Origin: Gp6-AA40 sp963772955
GTDB lineage: Bacteria; Acidobacteriota; Vicinamibacteria; Vicinamibacterales; UBA2999
Assembly (NCBI GenBank): GCA_963772955.1
Contig: CAVYZF010000009.1
Span: forward strand, 1,302,001-1,366,000
Direction: 5' to 3'
Length of the DNA: 64,000 nucleotides
The notes below the pieces were generated by a model. It was not told the DNA's origin. It did no database searches and was given only the letters and a program-made list of their open reading frames with translations. Below, piece after piece: positions 1-9,735 of this stretch. Numbering within the stretch: the first letter of the stretch is position 1; the number at the start of each line of letters is the position of its first letter. The position numbers were made by a program, and so were the translations under genes.

Positions 1-340
1 ACGGCTGATGCGAGTACACCCAGAAGACTCGTCCGGTCGCTGCGTCGATCGCGACGATGTCGTTTGGCGGCTGCACCGTGTACATGACGCTGTCAATGAC
101 AAGAGGGGTTGCCTCGAACTTCTCGAGTGAGCGAGCCTGGAAGACCCACTTCAGCTCGAGATCACGGACGTTTTGCGGAGTGATCTGATCCAGCGCGCTG
201 TAACGATGGCCGGAGTAAGTTCCGGAGTAGGTCAGCCAGTTGTGCGGCTCGGCACCTGCGCGCAGCAGGCGCTCGTACGAGACCTGCGCCTGCACGACTG
301 CGCTCAGGAAGACCACTATCGCCAGGATGCGGTACGTCAT
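1..340 (-). CDS. PQQ-dependent (quinoprotein) dehydrogenase, N-terminal part, cut by window edge
   Basis: The visible part reads as a signal peptide (MTYRILAIVVFLSAVVQAQ) followed by the start of a quinoprotein beta-propeller: RLLRAGAEPHNWLTYSGTYS, then a segment with EKFEATPLVID. This matches the same stretch of the broken paralogue at 22.2 kb almost residue for residue. Such enzymes oxidise alcohols or sugars in the periplasm and pass electrons to a c-type cytochrome. The start codon overlaps the stop of the di-haem cytochrome gene upstream (ATGA), so the two are translationally coupled and are probably partner proteins. The rest of the gene, including the PQQ pocket, lies outside the window, so subfamily and substrate cannot be told. 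Confidence 0.85.
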   Translation of the reverse strand, partial: MTYRILAIVVFLSAVVQAQVSYERLLRAGAEPHNWLTYSGTYSGHRYSALDQITPQNVRDLELKWVFQARSLEKFEATPLVIDSVMYTVQPPNDIVAIDAATGRVFWVYSHQP

Positions 341-1137
341 GGCTTGATCGCCTTGTTGCCTTTGAGCGTGACGAGGTAGCCGACCAGGTCGGCGAGTTCC
401 TGAGCCGACAGCTGGTCGCGATAGGACTTCTTCGGATTGCTCTTGATGACGGTGACCTCGCGAACGTCGGCCTTGTTGAAGGCGCGCAACTCCTCTCGTG
501 AGTCCATGAGAAGGAGAGTGAACGTATCGTGATTCAGTAAGCGGCCGGTGATCGTTGCGCCATCGCGCGTCACGACACGCGCCATCCGATTCTGCGGCCG
601 CACCTCGGGAGGTGGATCGACCAGCGCCCCCTCGAGCTCGGATATTCGTCGAAGGCGACCGATCTCAGTCAGGTCAGGACCGAGTCGCGATCCTGTTCCC
701 TGAACCTGATGACAGGTGAGGCACTGACCGCGGCCCTCGAAAAGCGCTTGTCCTCGGGCGGCGTCGCCGGTTGCAGTCGCCCGATCTCCCGCAGTCGCCA
801 TCGACCTGAGGTAAGCGACGATCAGCGACGCCTGCCTGGTCGAGTAATTGCCCGGCGGCATCGCCGTCCCGGGTATGCCGCGACGGATGATGTCGGCGAG
901 CTCTGCGTCCGACGACGCGCGGCGGAACTGCCCGTGGCCGAGATCGATGCCCGGCACAGAGTTACCGTCAGGGCCGTGACAATTGGTGCAGGACCCCAGG
1001 TATAAGCGCTGGCCGTCCTCCACGTCGGCCGCCGGCACGACGGCGTCTTGTGCGTGAAGGGGAGTGGAGTGCCACGCACCGATCACGATCACCGCGGCCA
1101 CGATCGCCGCGACCCGAAATTGGTATGGCGTCGTCAT
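337..1137 (-). CDS. Secreted di-haem cytochrome c
   Basis: A 266-aa exported protein with an N-terminal hydrophobic signal (residues about 8-30) and two haem c sites: CTNCH at 50-54 and CLTCH at 139-143. MPPG near 93-96 looks like the distal Met loop of the first domain. The C-terminal 100 residues (GPDLTEIG, then TGRLLNHDTFTLLLMDSRE, then ADLVGYLVTLKG) resemble the putative haem-binding domain common in planctomycete and acidobacterial cytochromes. It probably accepts electrons from the quinoprotein dehydrogenase encoded immediately downstream, whose start codon overlaps its stop. A paralogue with the same architecture lies at 23.9 kb beside the second PQQ dehydrogenase. Confidence 0.88.
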   Translation of the reverse strand: MTTPYQFRVAAIVAAVIVIGAWHSTPLHAQDAVVPAADVEDGQRLYLGSCTNCHGPDGNSVPGIDLGHGQFRRASSDAELADIIRRGIPGTAMPPGNYSTRQASLIVAYLRSMATAGDRATATGDAARGQALFEGRGQCLTCHQVQGTGSRLGPDLTEIGRLRRISELEGALVDPPPEVRPQNRMARVVTRDGATITGRLLNHDTFTLLLMDSREELRAFNKADVREVTVIKSNPKKSYRDQLSAQELADLVGYLVTLKGNKAIKP

Positions 1138-1167
1138 CGAAGCATCCTCCGAACGACGTGCGCTGCC

Positions 1168-2508
1168 TCAAGCCGATGCGAGATCGAGCTTCCCGGTGCT
1201 GTCGCCGAGTTTCTCCACCGGCACGCCCGCCCTGTCCAGCAGCGACAAGAGGAGGTTGGTCATCGGCACGTCCTGCCGCTTGATGTGGCGCCCGCTGTTG
1301 ATGCGGCCCGCTCCCTTGCCGAGGATCAGAGTCGGAATGTCGTGGAACGCATGCTGGTTCCCGTCTCCCATCGCGGAGCCGTACACGATCATCGAAGAGT
1401 CGAGCAGCGACTGATCGCCATCGCGTGTCTCATGGAGCTTGTCGAGGAAGTAGCGGAGCACCTGCATGTGATAGACGTCGATCTGCACCTTCTGCTCGAT
1501 GAGCTTCTGATCGTTTCGATGATGCGTGATGATGTGGTGCTGTTCCGACAATCCGAGCTTCCTGAAGACCTGGCCGCTCAACTCGCGCCCCATCATCAAA
1601 GAGAAGACGCGGGTCGTGTCCGACTTGAAGGCCAACACCTGGAGGTCGAACATCAGTTTCGCGTGTTCTTCCCAGTCCGTCGGAATCTCGTTGGGCCGAT
1701 CGGGGAGCTCCAAGACCGACTCCGACTGTCCTTCGCTGCGCGAGATACGCTGCTCGATCTCGCGAACGCCGTCGAGATATTCGGTCAGCCTGATCCGATC
1801 CGACGCGCCCAGTCGCTGTTGCAGGCGAGAGGCGTCTTCGGCCACCGAGTCCAGGATGCTGGCGTCGGTCCGACGATCGGCCCGCCGCTCGTCGACGCTG
1901 CCGCCGGACCCGAACAGCCGCTCGAACACGATCCGCGGGTGCGATTCCATCGGAACCGGCGTCTTCTCGTCCTTCCAGCAGAAGGTGCTCGTGAAAGTAC
2001 ATGTGCTGCCATCGCACGCGAACGCGCTCGGTTGCTCAAGTGCCATCTCAAGCGATGGAACGAGCGTCTGTTTCCCGATCGTCCGGGCCGCGATCTGATC
2101 GGCTGTCGGTCCGAGACGCACCTCGGCCCCGACCGTCGTGACCGCAGAGGCGTGAACGCCGCTCAACCAGACCGCGCCCGCCCGCGGATGTGGAAAGCTG
2201 CCGTCGCCTTGCGAGGCGCCTTCTTTGTGCGCCAGCCCGGTGACGACCATTAACCGATCGCGGTGGGGCGTCAGCGGCGCAAGGATGCGGGGGATGTCGA
2301 ACTGCGTGCCCTCACGCGACGGCGTCCACTGGTCGTAGATCGTGCCCATCGGGTGATAGATGAAGCCAAGGCGTGGGATCGGCTTTGCTGCCGTCTGGGC
2401 GAGCGCCGTCATCGCCGGCACCATCGCCTCGAGCAGCGGCAATCCAATAGTCGCGCCCAGTCCTCGCAGGAACGTGCGGCGTGGAAGGGCCAGCTTCGCG
2501 ATGAACAT
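1168..2508 (-). CDS. DUF1552 family secreted protein (Tat signal)
   Basis: A 446-aa protein that begins with a twin-arginine signal (LPRRTFLRGLGATIGLPLLE, residues about 8-28), so it is probably exported folded. The body has the features of DUF1552: LGFIYHPMGTIYDQWTP near the start, DRLMVVTGLAHK, QHHIITHHRND, and SSMIVYGSAMGDGNQH near the C-terminus. These features suggest a remote alkaline-phosphatase/sulfatase-like fold, but no reaction has been established for the family. The gene sits 20 bases downstream of DUF1592, its usual partner. The same pair occurs on the other strand at 16.6-20.5 kb. The start was chosen because it gives the complete Tat motif. Confidence 0.85.
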   Translation of the reverse strand: MFIAKLALPRRTFLRGLGATIGLPLLEAMVPAMTALAQTAAKPIPRLGFIYHPMGTIYDQWTPSREGTQFDIPRILAPLTPHRDRLMVVTGLAHKEGASQGDGSFPHPRAGAVWLSGVHASAVTTVGAEVRLGPTADQIAARTIGKQTLVPSLEMALEQPSAFACDGSTCTFTSTFCWKDEKTPVPMESHPRIVFERLFGSGGSVDERRADRRTDASILDSVAEDASRLQQRLGASDRIRLTEYLDGVREIEQRISRSEGQSESVLELPDRPNEIPTDWEEHAKLMFDLQVLAFKSDTTRVFSLMMGRELSGQVFRKLGLSEQHHIITHHRNDQKLIEQKVQIDVYHMQVLRYFLDKLHETRDGDQSLLDSSMIVYGSAMGDGNQHAFHDIPTLILGKGAGRINSGRHIKRQDVPMTNLLLSLLDRAGVPVEKLGDSTGKLDLASA

Positions 2509-2528
2509 CGACTCTCCTTGGCGCAGTC

Positions 2529-4979
2529 CTAATTCCGCGCCGCCGCGGTCACACTAACCGCAGGCGCACTCGGTCGCCTCATGGTAAACGGGGCGCTGTT
2601 GACGATGCCGACGATAAGCGACTCGAACGAGTAACCGACAGGGGCGGTGTCTCGCATGATCGCGCGGATAACGGGTTGATCGGAAGCGTCTACGCTGCGA
2701 CCCAGTGCGTACGTCATCAGCTTCGCGATCACGGTGCGCACGAACTCGTGATCGTACGGCGGGCGCGCGAGCACCTCGCGTAGACCACCGACTCCGTCCA
2801 CGCGGGTTCCACCAGGGAGCATCGCCGTGTTGTCGATGGCCTCGTGCACTTCGCTGCGGCTCCGCCAATGCCCGACCGCGTCGAAGTTCTCGAGCGCGAA
2901 GCCGAGCGGATCCATCTGTGCGTGACAACTTGCGCACGACGGATTGTTGCGATGTTCCTCCATGCGCTGCCGCATGGAGAAAACCCGGCCCTCCGTCGTG
3001 GTGTCCTTGAGCGACGGAACGTCCGGCGGCGGTGGTGGCGGCGGCATCGACAGCAAACTCTCGAGGATGAACTTGCCCCGATTCACTGGTGATGTGCGGT
3101 TGGCGTAGGAGGTGACGGTCAGAATGCTTCCCTGGCCGAGAAGGCCGCGTCTCGGGCTGTCAACTGGAAGCGTGACGCGCCGGAACTGAGATCCGTTGAC
3201 GTTCGCGATGCCGTAGTGCTGTGCGAGGCGATCGTTCAGGAACGTGAAGTCCGCCCGCAGGAGGTCGAAGACGCCTCGGTTCTCGCGAATCATCGCGCCG
3301 AAAAAGAGCTCCGTCTCCTTCGCCATTGCCCGACGCAACCCTTCGTCGAAGTCCGGGAAGAGTCGATCGTCTGGACGCTTCACTGCCAGGAGGTCGCGAA
3401 GATAGAACCACTGGCCGGCGACGTTCTCGACGAACGCCTGCGAGCGCCCGTCGGCCAGCATTCGATGCACCTGTGCCCGCACCGTCTGTGGGTTTGCGAG
3501 TTGTCCGCGAACCGCGAGATTGAGGAGCTCATCGTCAGGAATACTGCTCCACAGGAAGAACGACAACCTCGAGGCGAGTTGGAGATCGGTGAGACGATAT
3601 GGCGCGTTCGCAGTGGCACCCGCAGGATCGAACTCGAGACGGAACAGGAATTCCGGGCTGACGAGCAGCCTTTCGAGCGCCTGTCGTATGCCGAGATCGA
3701 ATCCACCTTCGGCGAGTCCCCGTTCGTAGAAGCGCAAGAGCGGCGCGACATCGGCGCTCGTTACCGGACGCCTGAACGCACGGCGCGCCAGCGTGGAAAG
3801 GATTCGCTCCGCACAGACTGTGTCGCCAGCGTTGGAGGCTGTTGGATGACAGATGAAGATGCGCCGACGGCTCGGCGTATCGCCAATCCCCGTGACCTGG
3901 TCCGGACCGCTGATCGTGACGTTAGCCAGCGCAGCGGCTTCTGTGCCGCGGCCACGTCGATAGGGAACGACGAGGCTCTCGAGCGGGGCATCGGCCTTTG
4001 AGAGGAAGGTCACTCCGATTTCGTGGGGACCGGCCTTCACCGGAAGCTGGACCTGCAGGCCGTTCGCGGCACCGCGCCGGCCTTGTCGCTGATTCGCGCC
4101 CGCGACTCTTTTCTCCTCTGTGAAGAGGTGCACTCGTTCGCCGTCGACGGTCAATTCGAGCTCGAACTGCTCGGACGACGTACTCGGATCGTAGATGCCT
4201 CCCCTGGCGACCTGCAGCGCGAAGGTGTAGAGACCATCGACCGGGAAGGTACGACGGATGAGAGCGCCGCCTCGCGTTCCGAAGGGCAGCTCGTCGAACT
4301 GAACGTCTTGGGGAAGTTGTCCCGACAGCTGATAGGAGTCAATCATTCGCGGAATGGAGGCGTCCGCGATGGCGAGCCTGCTGATCTTGCGGGCGGCACC
4401 GAGATAGCGCTCGATCAACGTCGGCGACACGAACAGCGCATCGGCCATGTTGTCGAAGCCTTCCGCGATATCGTCGGGCGGCAAGAGCAGGGAGATGTCC
4501 ATCTCCTTGGGGAAGTCGTCGAGCGCTAACAAATCGCGGATCGCGTTCTGGTACTCGGTCCGGTTGAGCCGACGCACGGCAGGGGAGCGTCCGGGGTCGG
4601 AAGATCGCTTCGATGCGTCATCGAGCGCGCTCTCGACCGCCGTCACAAACGAATCTGCTGCGGCGCCGTCGGGCTGACGCGCCAATTGCGGCGGCATCGT
4701 TTTCGTCCGGACTTTCCGGACGACTTTTTCCCACACGGCAGCGTGAGCGCCCGGTGCCGATGGGTCGAGTGTGTCGAGCGTGAGGTCGGCTGTCTTGAGC
4801 CGCTGGTTGTGACAGGTGACGCAGTACGTGTCGAGGAACGCACGGGTCGATGACGCCGCCGGACTCGGCCGCTGAGTCGCTGTCGATGATGCCTGTGGGG
4901 CTTCCGCCTCGATCACCGGAGCGATCACGGACAGGAAGATCGCCGCGCCCGCAATCGATAGTGCCGATCCTCTTCCCAT
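2529..4979 (-). CDS. DUF1592 multidomain (DUF1587/1592/1595/1588/1585) cytochrome-like protein
   Basis: An 816-aa protein with a signal peptide (residues 1-26). It has the fixed domain series seen in Planctomycetes and Acidobacteriota: a cytochrome-like CVTCHNQR site (53-60), DUF1587 (RRLNRTEYQNAIRDLLAL), DUF1592 (LASRLSFFLWSSIPDDELL), DUF1588 with a second haem-type motif (CASCHAQMDPLGFALENFD), and DUF1585 at the end. Such proteins are thought to be periplasmic or surface-bound redox proteins; their substrate is unknown. The neighbours upstream (ankyrin) and downstream (DUF1552) are nearly contiguous, which suggests one operon. A paralogue of about the same length is at 16581. Confidence 0.87.
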   Translation of the reverse strand: MGRGSALSIAGAAIFLSVIAPVIEAEAPQASSTATQRPSPAASSTRAFLDTYCVTCHNQRLKTADLTLDTLDPSAPGAHAAVWEKVVRKVRTKTMPPQLARQPDGAAADSFVTAVESALDDASKRSSDPGRSPAVRRLNRTEYQNAIRDLLALDDFPKEMDISLLLPPDDIAEGFDNMADALFVSPTLIERYLGAARKISRLAIADASIPRMIDSYQLSGQLPQDVQFDELPFGTRGGALIRRTFPVDGLYTFALQVARGGIYDPSTSSEQFELELTVDGERVHLFTEEKRVAGANQRQGRRGAANGLQVQLPVKAGPHEIGVTFLSKADAPLESLVVPYRRGRGTEAAALANVTISGPDQVTGIGDTPSRRRIFICHPTASNAGDTVCAERILSTLARRAFRRPVTSADVAPLLRFYERGLAEGGFDLGIRQALERLLVSPEFLFRLEFDPAGATANAPYRLTDLQLASRLSFFLWSSIPDDELLNLAVRGQLANPQTVRAQVHRMLADGRSQAFVENVAGQWFYLRDLLAVKRPDDRLFPDFDEGLRRAMAKETELFFGAMIRENRGVFDLLRADFTFLNDRLAQHYGIANVNGSQFRRVTLPVDSPRRGLLGQGSILTVTSYANRTSPVNRGKFILESLLSMPPPPPPPDVPSLKDTTTEGRVFSMRQRMEEHRNNPSCASCHAQMDPLGFALENFDAVGHWRSRSEVHEAIDNTAMLPGGTRVDGVGGLREVLARPPYDHEFVRTVIAKLMTYALGRSVDASDQPVIRAIMRDTAPVGYSFESLIVGIVNSAPFTMRRPSAPAVSVTAAARN

Positions 4980-4988
4980 GCCTTATCG

Positions 4989-6677
4989 CTACCTGCCAGA
5001 CGAGGGCGCCGTCACCTTGAGATCCACCGCAACGTCGTCAGTCACAATGCCTCGCTCTTCGGCGAGCTTACGGATGTACGCGGCGGTGTCCGGCCAGGCG
5101 CGCTCCACGTTCGACGCAAACACGTGATTGGCAACCATGTACGGAGTCCAGCCGAGACTCGTTCGGGCGTCGAGACGGGCACCCTGATCCACCAGGTACT
5201 TCACGACCGTGTTGACGCCTCGAATGGCGGCTCCGTGCAAGGCGGTCGCGCGTCCCCATCTCATGTCTCCATAGGCAGGAGTGGGGAGCTCGTCGGGGAA
5301 GAGATATCGTGAACGGAGGTCCCCGCGCTCGTCATGCACGGTGAGAGGGCCGTACGTCGTGGTCTCGTTCACGTTGCCCCCGAGCTCCACGCACAGCTTG
5401 ACCGCCTCGAGCGTGTCGGTCTCGGGAGTTCCGTTTTGCGGTGCCGGGCTCTCTGCATCCCAGAACCCCAATCCCGCGGCGGCCATCAGCGGGGTCACGT
5501 TCTGGATCGCGGGGATCTTAGGGTCGGCGCCGTATTCGAGCAGCAGCCGCATCAACGGGACGTCGCTGCTCTTGGCGGCAAGCCAGAACGGCGTGGCGCC
5601 GATATGACTGAGCCACGATCGACCCATTCGGATGGTTGTTGGCAGACGGGCCTGCCCGCCGACATGATCGAACGTGATCTCTTTCCACGCGATGCGCGCG
5701 TTCGGCTTGGCGCCCTTGTCCAGCAGTGCTCGCGCCGTTTCGAACGTATCGGGGTTTCCAAAGGTGACGAGCACGGCACCGCTATCGAGCGGAAGACCGG
5801 GCTTCCGTAGCCAGGCCAGGACGTGCAGCGCGGATCCACGCGGATCCGGGGCGTTCGGATCCGCGCCGTGATTGACCATCCACGTGGCCAACGTAAAGTG
5901 GCCATTCAACATCGCGAGAACGAGCGCCGATGTGCGCACCGCGCCAGTATCGTCCGGACCAAAAGCTGGCGCCCGCTTCGAGGCGAAGCCGATTGTGATC
6001 TGTTCGTTGGGGTCACCCGCCGGCGCGCTGTCGTTGATGTTGCCGCCAGCAGCCAGCAGTACCTGGACGGTCTCGAGGCTGCCCGAGCGCACGGCTATGA
6101 GCAAGGCGCTGTAGTCGCCGCGCGAGCGATCCGCGACGTTCGCACCAGCCTCGATGAGGAGAGACGCCACGCCGGCCTGCTTCGCTTCCGCCGCCCACAT
6201 CAGCGCAGTCGTGCCGCGCCGGTTTTCGCGTGCGCCGACGTTCGCGCCGCCAGCCAGCAGATACTTGACCCCGGCTGTGGTGCCGCTGCGTGCGGCTGTC
6301 ATCAGCAGCGTCTCGCCGTCGGCCGAGACGGCCTTTGCGTTGGCGCCAGCATCGAGCAGACGCTTGATCATCTCGCCGTTGCCATTTGCGGCGGCGAGCG
6401 TGAGCGGCGTGACACCGTAGCGATTGGGACGATCGGCGTGCGCGCCAGCCCGAATCAGGAGGTCCGCTACGTCGGCGGCGTCGCGACGCACTGCCCAGTG
6501 CAGAGGCGTGGTTCCGTCAACTCCGGCCGCGTTGACGTCCGCGCCGGACTTCAGCAGTGCCCGGACTGCGGCGACATCCGACGCCTTGACTGCCTCCAGC
6601 AGCGGAGACACTTCGCGCGCCTCCGCACGACCGACGAATACGAGGAGCAGGAGGCAGAGTGATTTCGCCATCCCCAT
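4989..6677 (-). CDS. Secreted ankyrin-repeat protein
   Basis: A 562-aa protein with a signal peptide (residues 1-20) followed by ankyrin repeats through most of its length. Typical units are DGTTPLHWAVRRDAADVADL, YGVTPLTLAAANGNGEMIKR and LGWTPYMVANHVF. The repeats form a binding surface; no catalytic domain is visible. The gene lies 4 bases after the TonB receptor and 9 bases before DUF1592, so it belongs to the same transcription unit. In both arms of the locus an ankyrin protein accompanies DUF1592/DUF1552, suggesting it is a structural or chaperone partner of those periplasmic proteins. A second in-frame ATG two codons downstream is an alternative start. Confidence 0.85.
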   Translation of the reverse strand: MGMAKSLCLLLLVFVGRAEAREVSPLLEAVKASDVAAVRALLKSGADVNAAGVDGTTPLHWAVRRDAADVADLLIRAGAHADRPNRYGVTPLTLAAANGNGEMIKRLLDAGANAKAVSADGETLLMTAARSGTTAGVKYLLAGGANVGARENRRGTTALMWAAEAKQAGVASLLIEAGANVADRSRGDYSALLIAVRSGSLETVQVLLAAGGNINDSAPAGDPNEQITIGFASKRAPAFGPDDTGAVRTSALVLAMLNGHFTLATWMVNHGADPNAPDPRGSALHVLAWLRKPGLPLDSGAVLVTFGNPDTFETARALLDKGAKPNARIAWKEITFDHVGGQARLPTTIRMGRSWLSHIGATPFWLAAKSSDVPLMRLLLEYGADPKIPAIQNVTPLMAAAGLGFWDAESPAPQNGTPETDTLEAVKLCVELGGNVNETTTYGPLTVHDERGDLRSRYLFPDELPTPAYGDMRWGRATALHGAAIRGVNTVVKYLVDQGARLDARTSLGWTPYMVANHVFASNVERAWPDTAAYIRKLAEERGIVTDDVAVDLKVTAPSSGR

Positions 6678-6681
6678 GTCG

Positions 6682-9528
6682 TCAGTATCTTATCGTGAGC
6701 CCGATGCGGACGAGCCGCGCCGGAAGGATCGCTGTCACGCGATCGAGATTGGGGCCGTACGCGTTAGTCTGCCCGGTCACCGGGTTGGCGTTCAACGCGT
6801 TGAAGATGCTGAGTTCTGGTCGGAATTCCAGCCCCCCCGAACGGATGGTCTTCGAGAAGCTCACATCCAGTTGATTGACTGTGTCGAGAAACAACGTGTT
6901 CGGCTGGTTCAGCCGCGCGGTGACTGACGGCTGCGTGAGCGTCGGAAGGATGGCCCTCGTCACCAGGTAAGTCAGCTGGCGCGCAGCGCCCGGCACGCTC
7001 TGAAAGACACCGCTTCCGCGAATCCCCCATGGCAGCTCGTAGGTACCCGACACGCGGAAGAGAGTTCGGAACGGGACGTCGTACGTGGTCTGGTCACAGT
7101 ACAGGAGGTTGTTCGGATCCTGTACGTCACATGTGGTGGAGAGCGTGCGGCCGGTGGACGTGCCGCCATTCAGAGAAGCGCGTCGCCACCTCACCGCCGC
7201 CGTCACGTCTACACCCTGGTAATACATGCGATTGTTCGGCGAGTTGTCGTCGAGAAGATCAACAAGGCCCAGTGCGGAAGGCCTGAGGTTGTAAATAGGA
7301 ATGGTCTGTCCGGCAACCATCGGATTGGCCACCGACGTCAGCGTGTAAGCCGAGATCGGCGCCAGCAGGTTCTCCGTCCAGATGATCTCTTTGAAGTCGC
7401 GACGGTTGTAGCTTACGGACAGGCTGACGCCCTGAGCGACCTCGTGCTGGACGGCGACGTCGTAGACCCATTGATACGGCCGGCTGATGTCAGGCGACGG
7501 ATTCTGGTTCTGACGGGTGCCGAAGTTCAGGTTGCTCGTAGGTCCGATCTCGTTCTCCTGCGCGATGTCGTCACGGTTGAGATCGTTCCATGTCCGCGTG
7601 TCAGTCGAGATGACGACTGGGTTGTAGGTTGCGGCGAAGCCAGTGCCCTGCGACTGCACGTACGATCCGATATTGCCCTTGAGGGCCGTCTTCCCGGTGC
7701 CGAAGAGGTCATACGAGACGCCAAGCCGCGGCGACACGTTCCACCAGCTTGCGATGTCAGGAATCGCATCGAACTGGCGCGCCGGGACGAAGCGCCCGGC
7801 CGGCACCGACTGCGCCGGAATCGAGCTGTTGAAGTAATCCACCCTTAGTCCTGGCGAGAGTGTGATTCGCCGTTTGGTCCACGTGTCCTGCACAAACAGA
7901 CCGAGGTCGGCGTCAACATTGTTCCGGCTGCCGGTTGGCGTGTTGTAGATCAGCACCTGTGTGGGCACGCCGTTCCGATACTGCTGCGTCAGATCCGCGT
8001 TGATGTCCTGACGTCTATCTTCCTGGTAACCGAACCGATGCTGCACGCCCACCTTCATGTTGTGCGAGCCCGTCACATACGACAACGACGACTGGAGGTA
8101 GTGGCTCATCGTCGGCATCCGCTGTGGACCGGTCTGGACGCCCGTGCCGGTCACGGCTGCGACGGTGTTGAGACCGAGCGTCAAGTCTTGATGCGGGATG
8201 CTGCCGTAGCCCGTTCCCGCGGGACACGCACTGAACGCACTGTGGCATGTGCCAATGACCACTTCGGGAACGTACTCGTACTTGGCATTGTTGTACGTCT
8301 GGTTGTAACCAGCATCGAGCAACAGGTGACTCGAGGGCGTCCACGTCCACTTCGCCTGTGCGATGTGCTGAGCAGGCTGGCTCTGTTTCAAGCTCGCTTC
8401 TGGCGAGATCGTTGCCGACAGGTTCGCGTGACCGCGCAGCTTCTCCGACCAGGTGAAGAGCGTAGTCACCTTGTTGTTCCGGGTGAGCTGCGCGGTAAGA
8501 CGAAGGGGAAACGCCTTGATGCTGTTGTCGTCCTGGGCTTGCGTGCCGTCGGCATTGAACGCGCCGCCCACGTAGTTGTTGTACGCCCAGTTCCTTCCCG
8601 AGATGAAGAACCAGAGACGGTCCTTGATCAGAGGACCGGCAGCCGTGTAGTTGATGTCGTACTGCTTGTAGAGCTCGGGGGCCGTCGTCAGGCCGCGGGC
8701 GATCATCTCGTCATCCAGATTCTTGCTCGCCAGACTACTGTTCGAGAAGTTCGTCAGAAATTCACCCGACAGCGTGTTGCCGCCGGTTCGAGGAATGCGG
8801 TTGACGAGAACGCCCGAGAGCTGGTTCTCGGCGCTGCCCGCACTGATTTGGACGGCGATCTCCTGTGTCTGGGCTTCGTTGTCGTAGACGCACGAGCACT
8901 GGCCACCGGCAAACATCGCATCGGCAACCATCCCGTCGATGAGTGTGCGCGAGTCCACGTTCAAGGAGCCGTGCACCGTGAGGCTGCCGCCTTGCCACAT
9001 CGCGGTCGAGCCTCCCACGTCGAACTGCCCGGTCGAGACGGCAGGAACAGTGCCGGCCATGGTCACGAAGCTTCGTCCTGTCGGGAGCGCCTCGAGCATC
9101 TCGCTGTTGACGACGTCTCGACGCTGACTGGACTGAACGTCGACAATCGGACTCTCGCCCGTCACGATGATGGCCTGCTCGACGCCGCCAACCGCCATGT
9201 CCACGTTGACCGGGGCCACGAAGTTGGACTCGAGCACGATGCCGTCTCTGATGACGCTCGTAAACCCCGGGAGAGTAAATGTGACCCGGTATGTTCCAGG
9301 CCGCAAATCGACGACACGGTATTGACCGGCCTCGTCAGTGACTGCCGATCGGGATTTCTCGATCAAGGCCGGACTGCTGGCCTCGACGGTGACGCCCGGT
9401 AGTACGGCGCCGCTGGAATCTTTCACGACGCCGGCGATCGCACTCTGGCCGCTCTGGGCCGACGTGATAGAGGGCGTTGCAACAGCGAACACGACGAGCA
9501 TCAGCCCTGCGAAGAAGTGTTGAGGCAT
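6682..9528 (-). CDS. TonB-dependent receptor, Oar-like, with N-terminal carboxypeptidase-regulatory-like domain
   Basis: A 948-aa outer-membrane receptor. Order of parts: signal peptide (MPQHFFAGLMLVVFAVATPS), a carboxypeptidase-regulatory-like domain (AIAGVVKDSSGAVLPGVTVE to RPGTYRVTFTLPGF, about 25-105), a plug domain with GESPIVDVQSSQRRDVV and LPTGRSFVT, then a long beta-barrel region ending in an aromatic residue (VRIGLTIRY), as expected of a BamA substrate. The ligand is probably a large or complexed organic molecule. The start was chosen at 9528 because AGGAG lies 7 bases upstream and a proper signal peptide follows; the frame stays open further upstream without a credible start. It heads the run TonB receptor, ankyrin, DUF1592, DUF1552. 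Confidence 0.88.
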   Translation of the reverse strand: MPQHFFAGLMLVVFAVATPSITSAQSGQSAIAGVVKDSSGAVLPGVTVEASSPALIEKSRSAVTDEAGQYRVVDLRPGTYRVTFTLPGFTSVIRDGIVLESNFVAPVNVDMAVGGVEQAIIVTGESPIVDVQSSQRRDVVNSEMLEALPTGRSFVTMAGTVPAVSTGQFDVGGSTAMWQGGSLTVHGSLNVDSRTLIDGMVADAMFAGGQCSCVYDNEAQTQEIAVQISAGSAENQLSGVLVNRIPRTGGNTLSGEFLTNFSNSSLASKNLDDEMIARGLTTAPELYKQYDINYTAAGPLIKDRLWFFISGRNWAYNNYVGGAFNADGTQAQDDNSIKAFPLRLTAQLTRNNKVTTLFTWSEKLRGHANLSATISPEASLKQSQPAQHIAQAKWTWTPSSHLLLDAGYNQTYNNAKYEYVPEVVIGTCHSAFSACPAGTGYGSIPHQDLTLGLNTVAAVTGTGVQTGPQRMPTMSHYLQSSLSYVTGSHNMKVGVQHRFGYQEDRRQDINADLTQQYRNGVPTQVLIYNTPTGSRNNVDADLGLFVQDTWTKRRITLSPGLRVDYFNSSIPAQSVPAGRFVPARQFDAIPDIASWWNVSPRLGVSYDLFGTGKTALKGNIGSYVQSQGTGFAATYNPVVISTDTRTWNDLNRDDIAQENEIGPTSNLNFGTRQNQNPSPDISRPYQWVYDVAVQHEVAQGVSLSVSYNRRDFKEIIWTENLLAPISAYTLTSVANPMVAGQTIPIYNLRPSALGLVDLLDDNSPNNRMYYQGVDVTAAVRWRRASLNGGTSTGRTLSTTCDVQDPNNLLYCDQTTYDVPFRTLFRVSGTYELPWGIRGSGVFQSVPGAARQLTYLVTRAILPTLTQPSVTARLNQPNTLFLDTVNQLDVSFSKTIRSGGLEFRPELSIFNALNANPVTGQTNAYGPNLDRVTAILPARLVRIGLTIRY

Positions 9529-9735
9529 TGGTCTCTCCTGCGGACGTGTTAGACAGACCGAAATTCGCCGGGAATATATCTGACGAATCGAGTACTCGGC
9601 ATTACCCGTTCTGGTGAGGCGCGCCATATCTGGGCCGAAGCGCTGAGTGCGGTCGTCGTCATGCCTGTAGTGATGGATCCGTTCCGACACGACCTTGCGG
9701 AGTTGCCGCTCGTTGATCGAAACCGCCGTCGTTGT

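Noticed and set aside
1048..2253. 401-aa plus-strand frame over DUF1552
   Set aside because: Shadow of the minus-strand DUF1552 gene, which has a Tat signal and family motifs.
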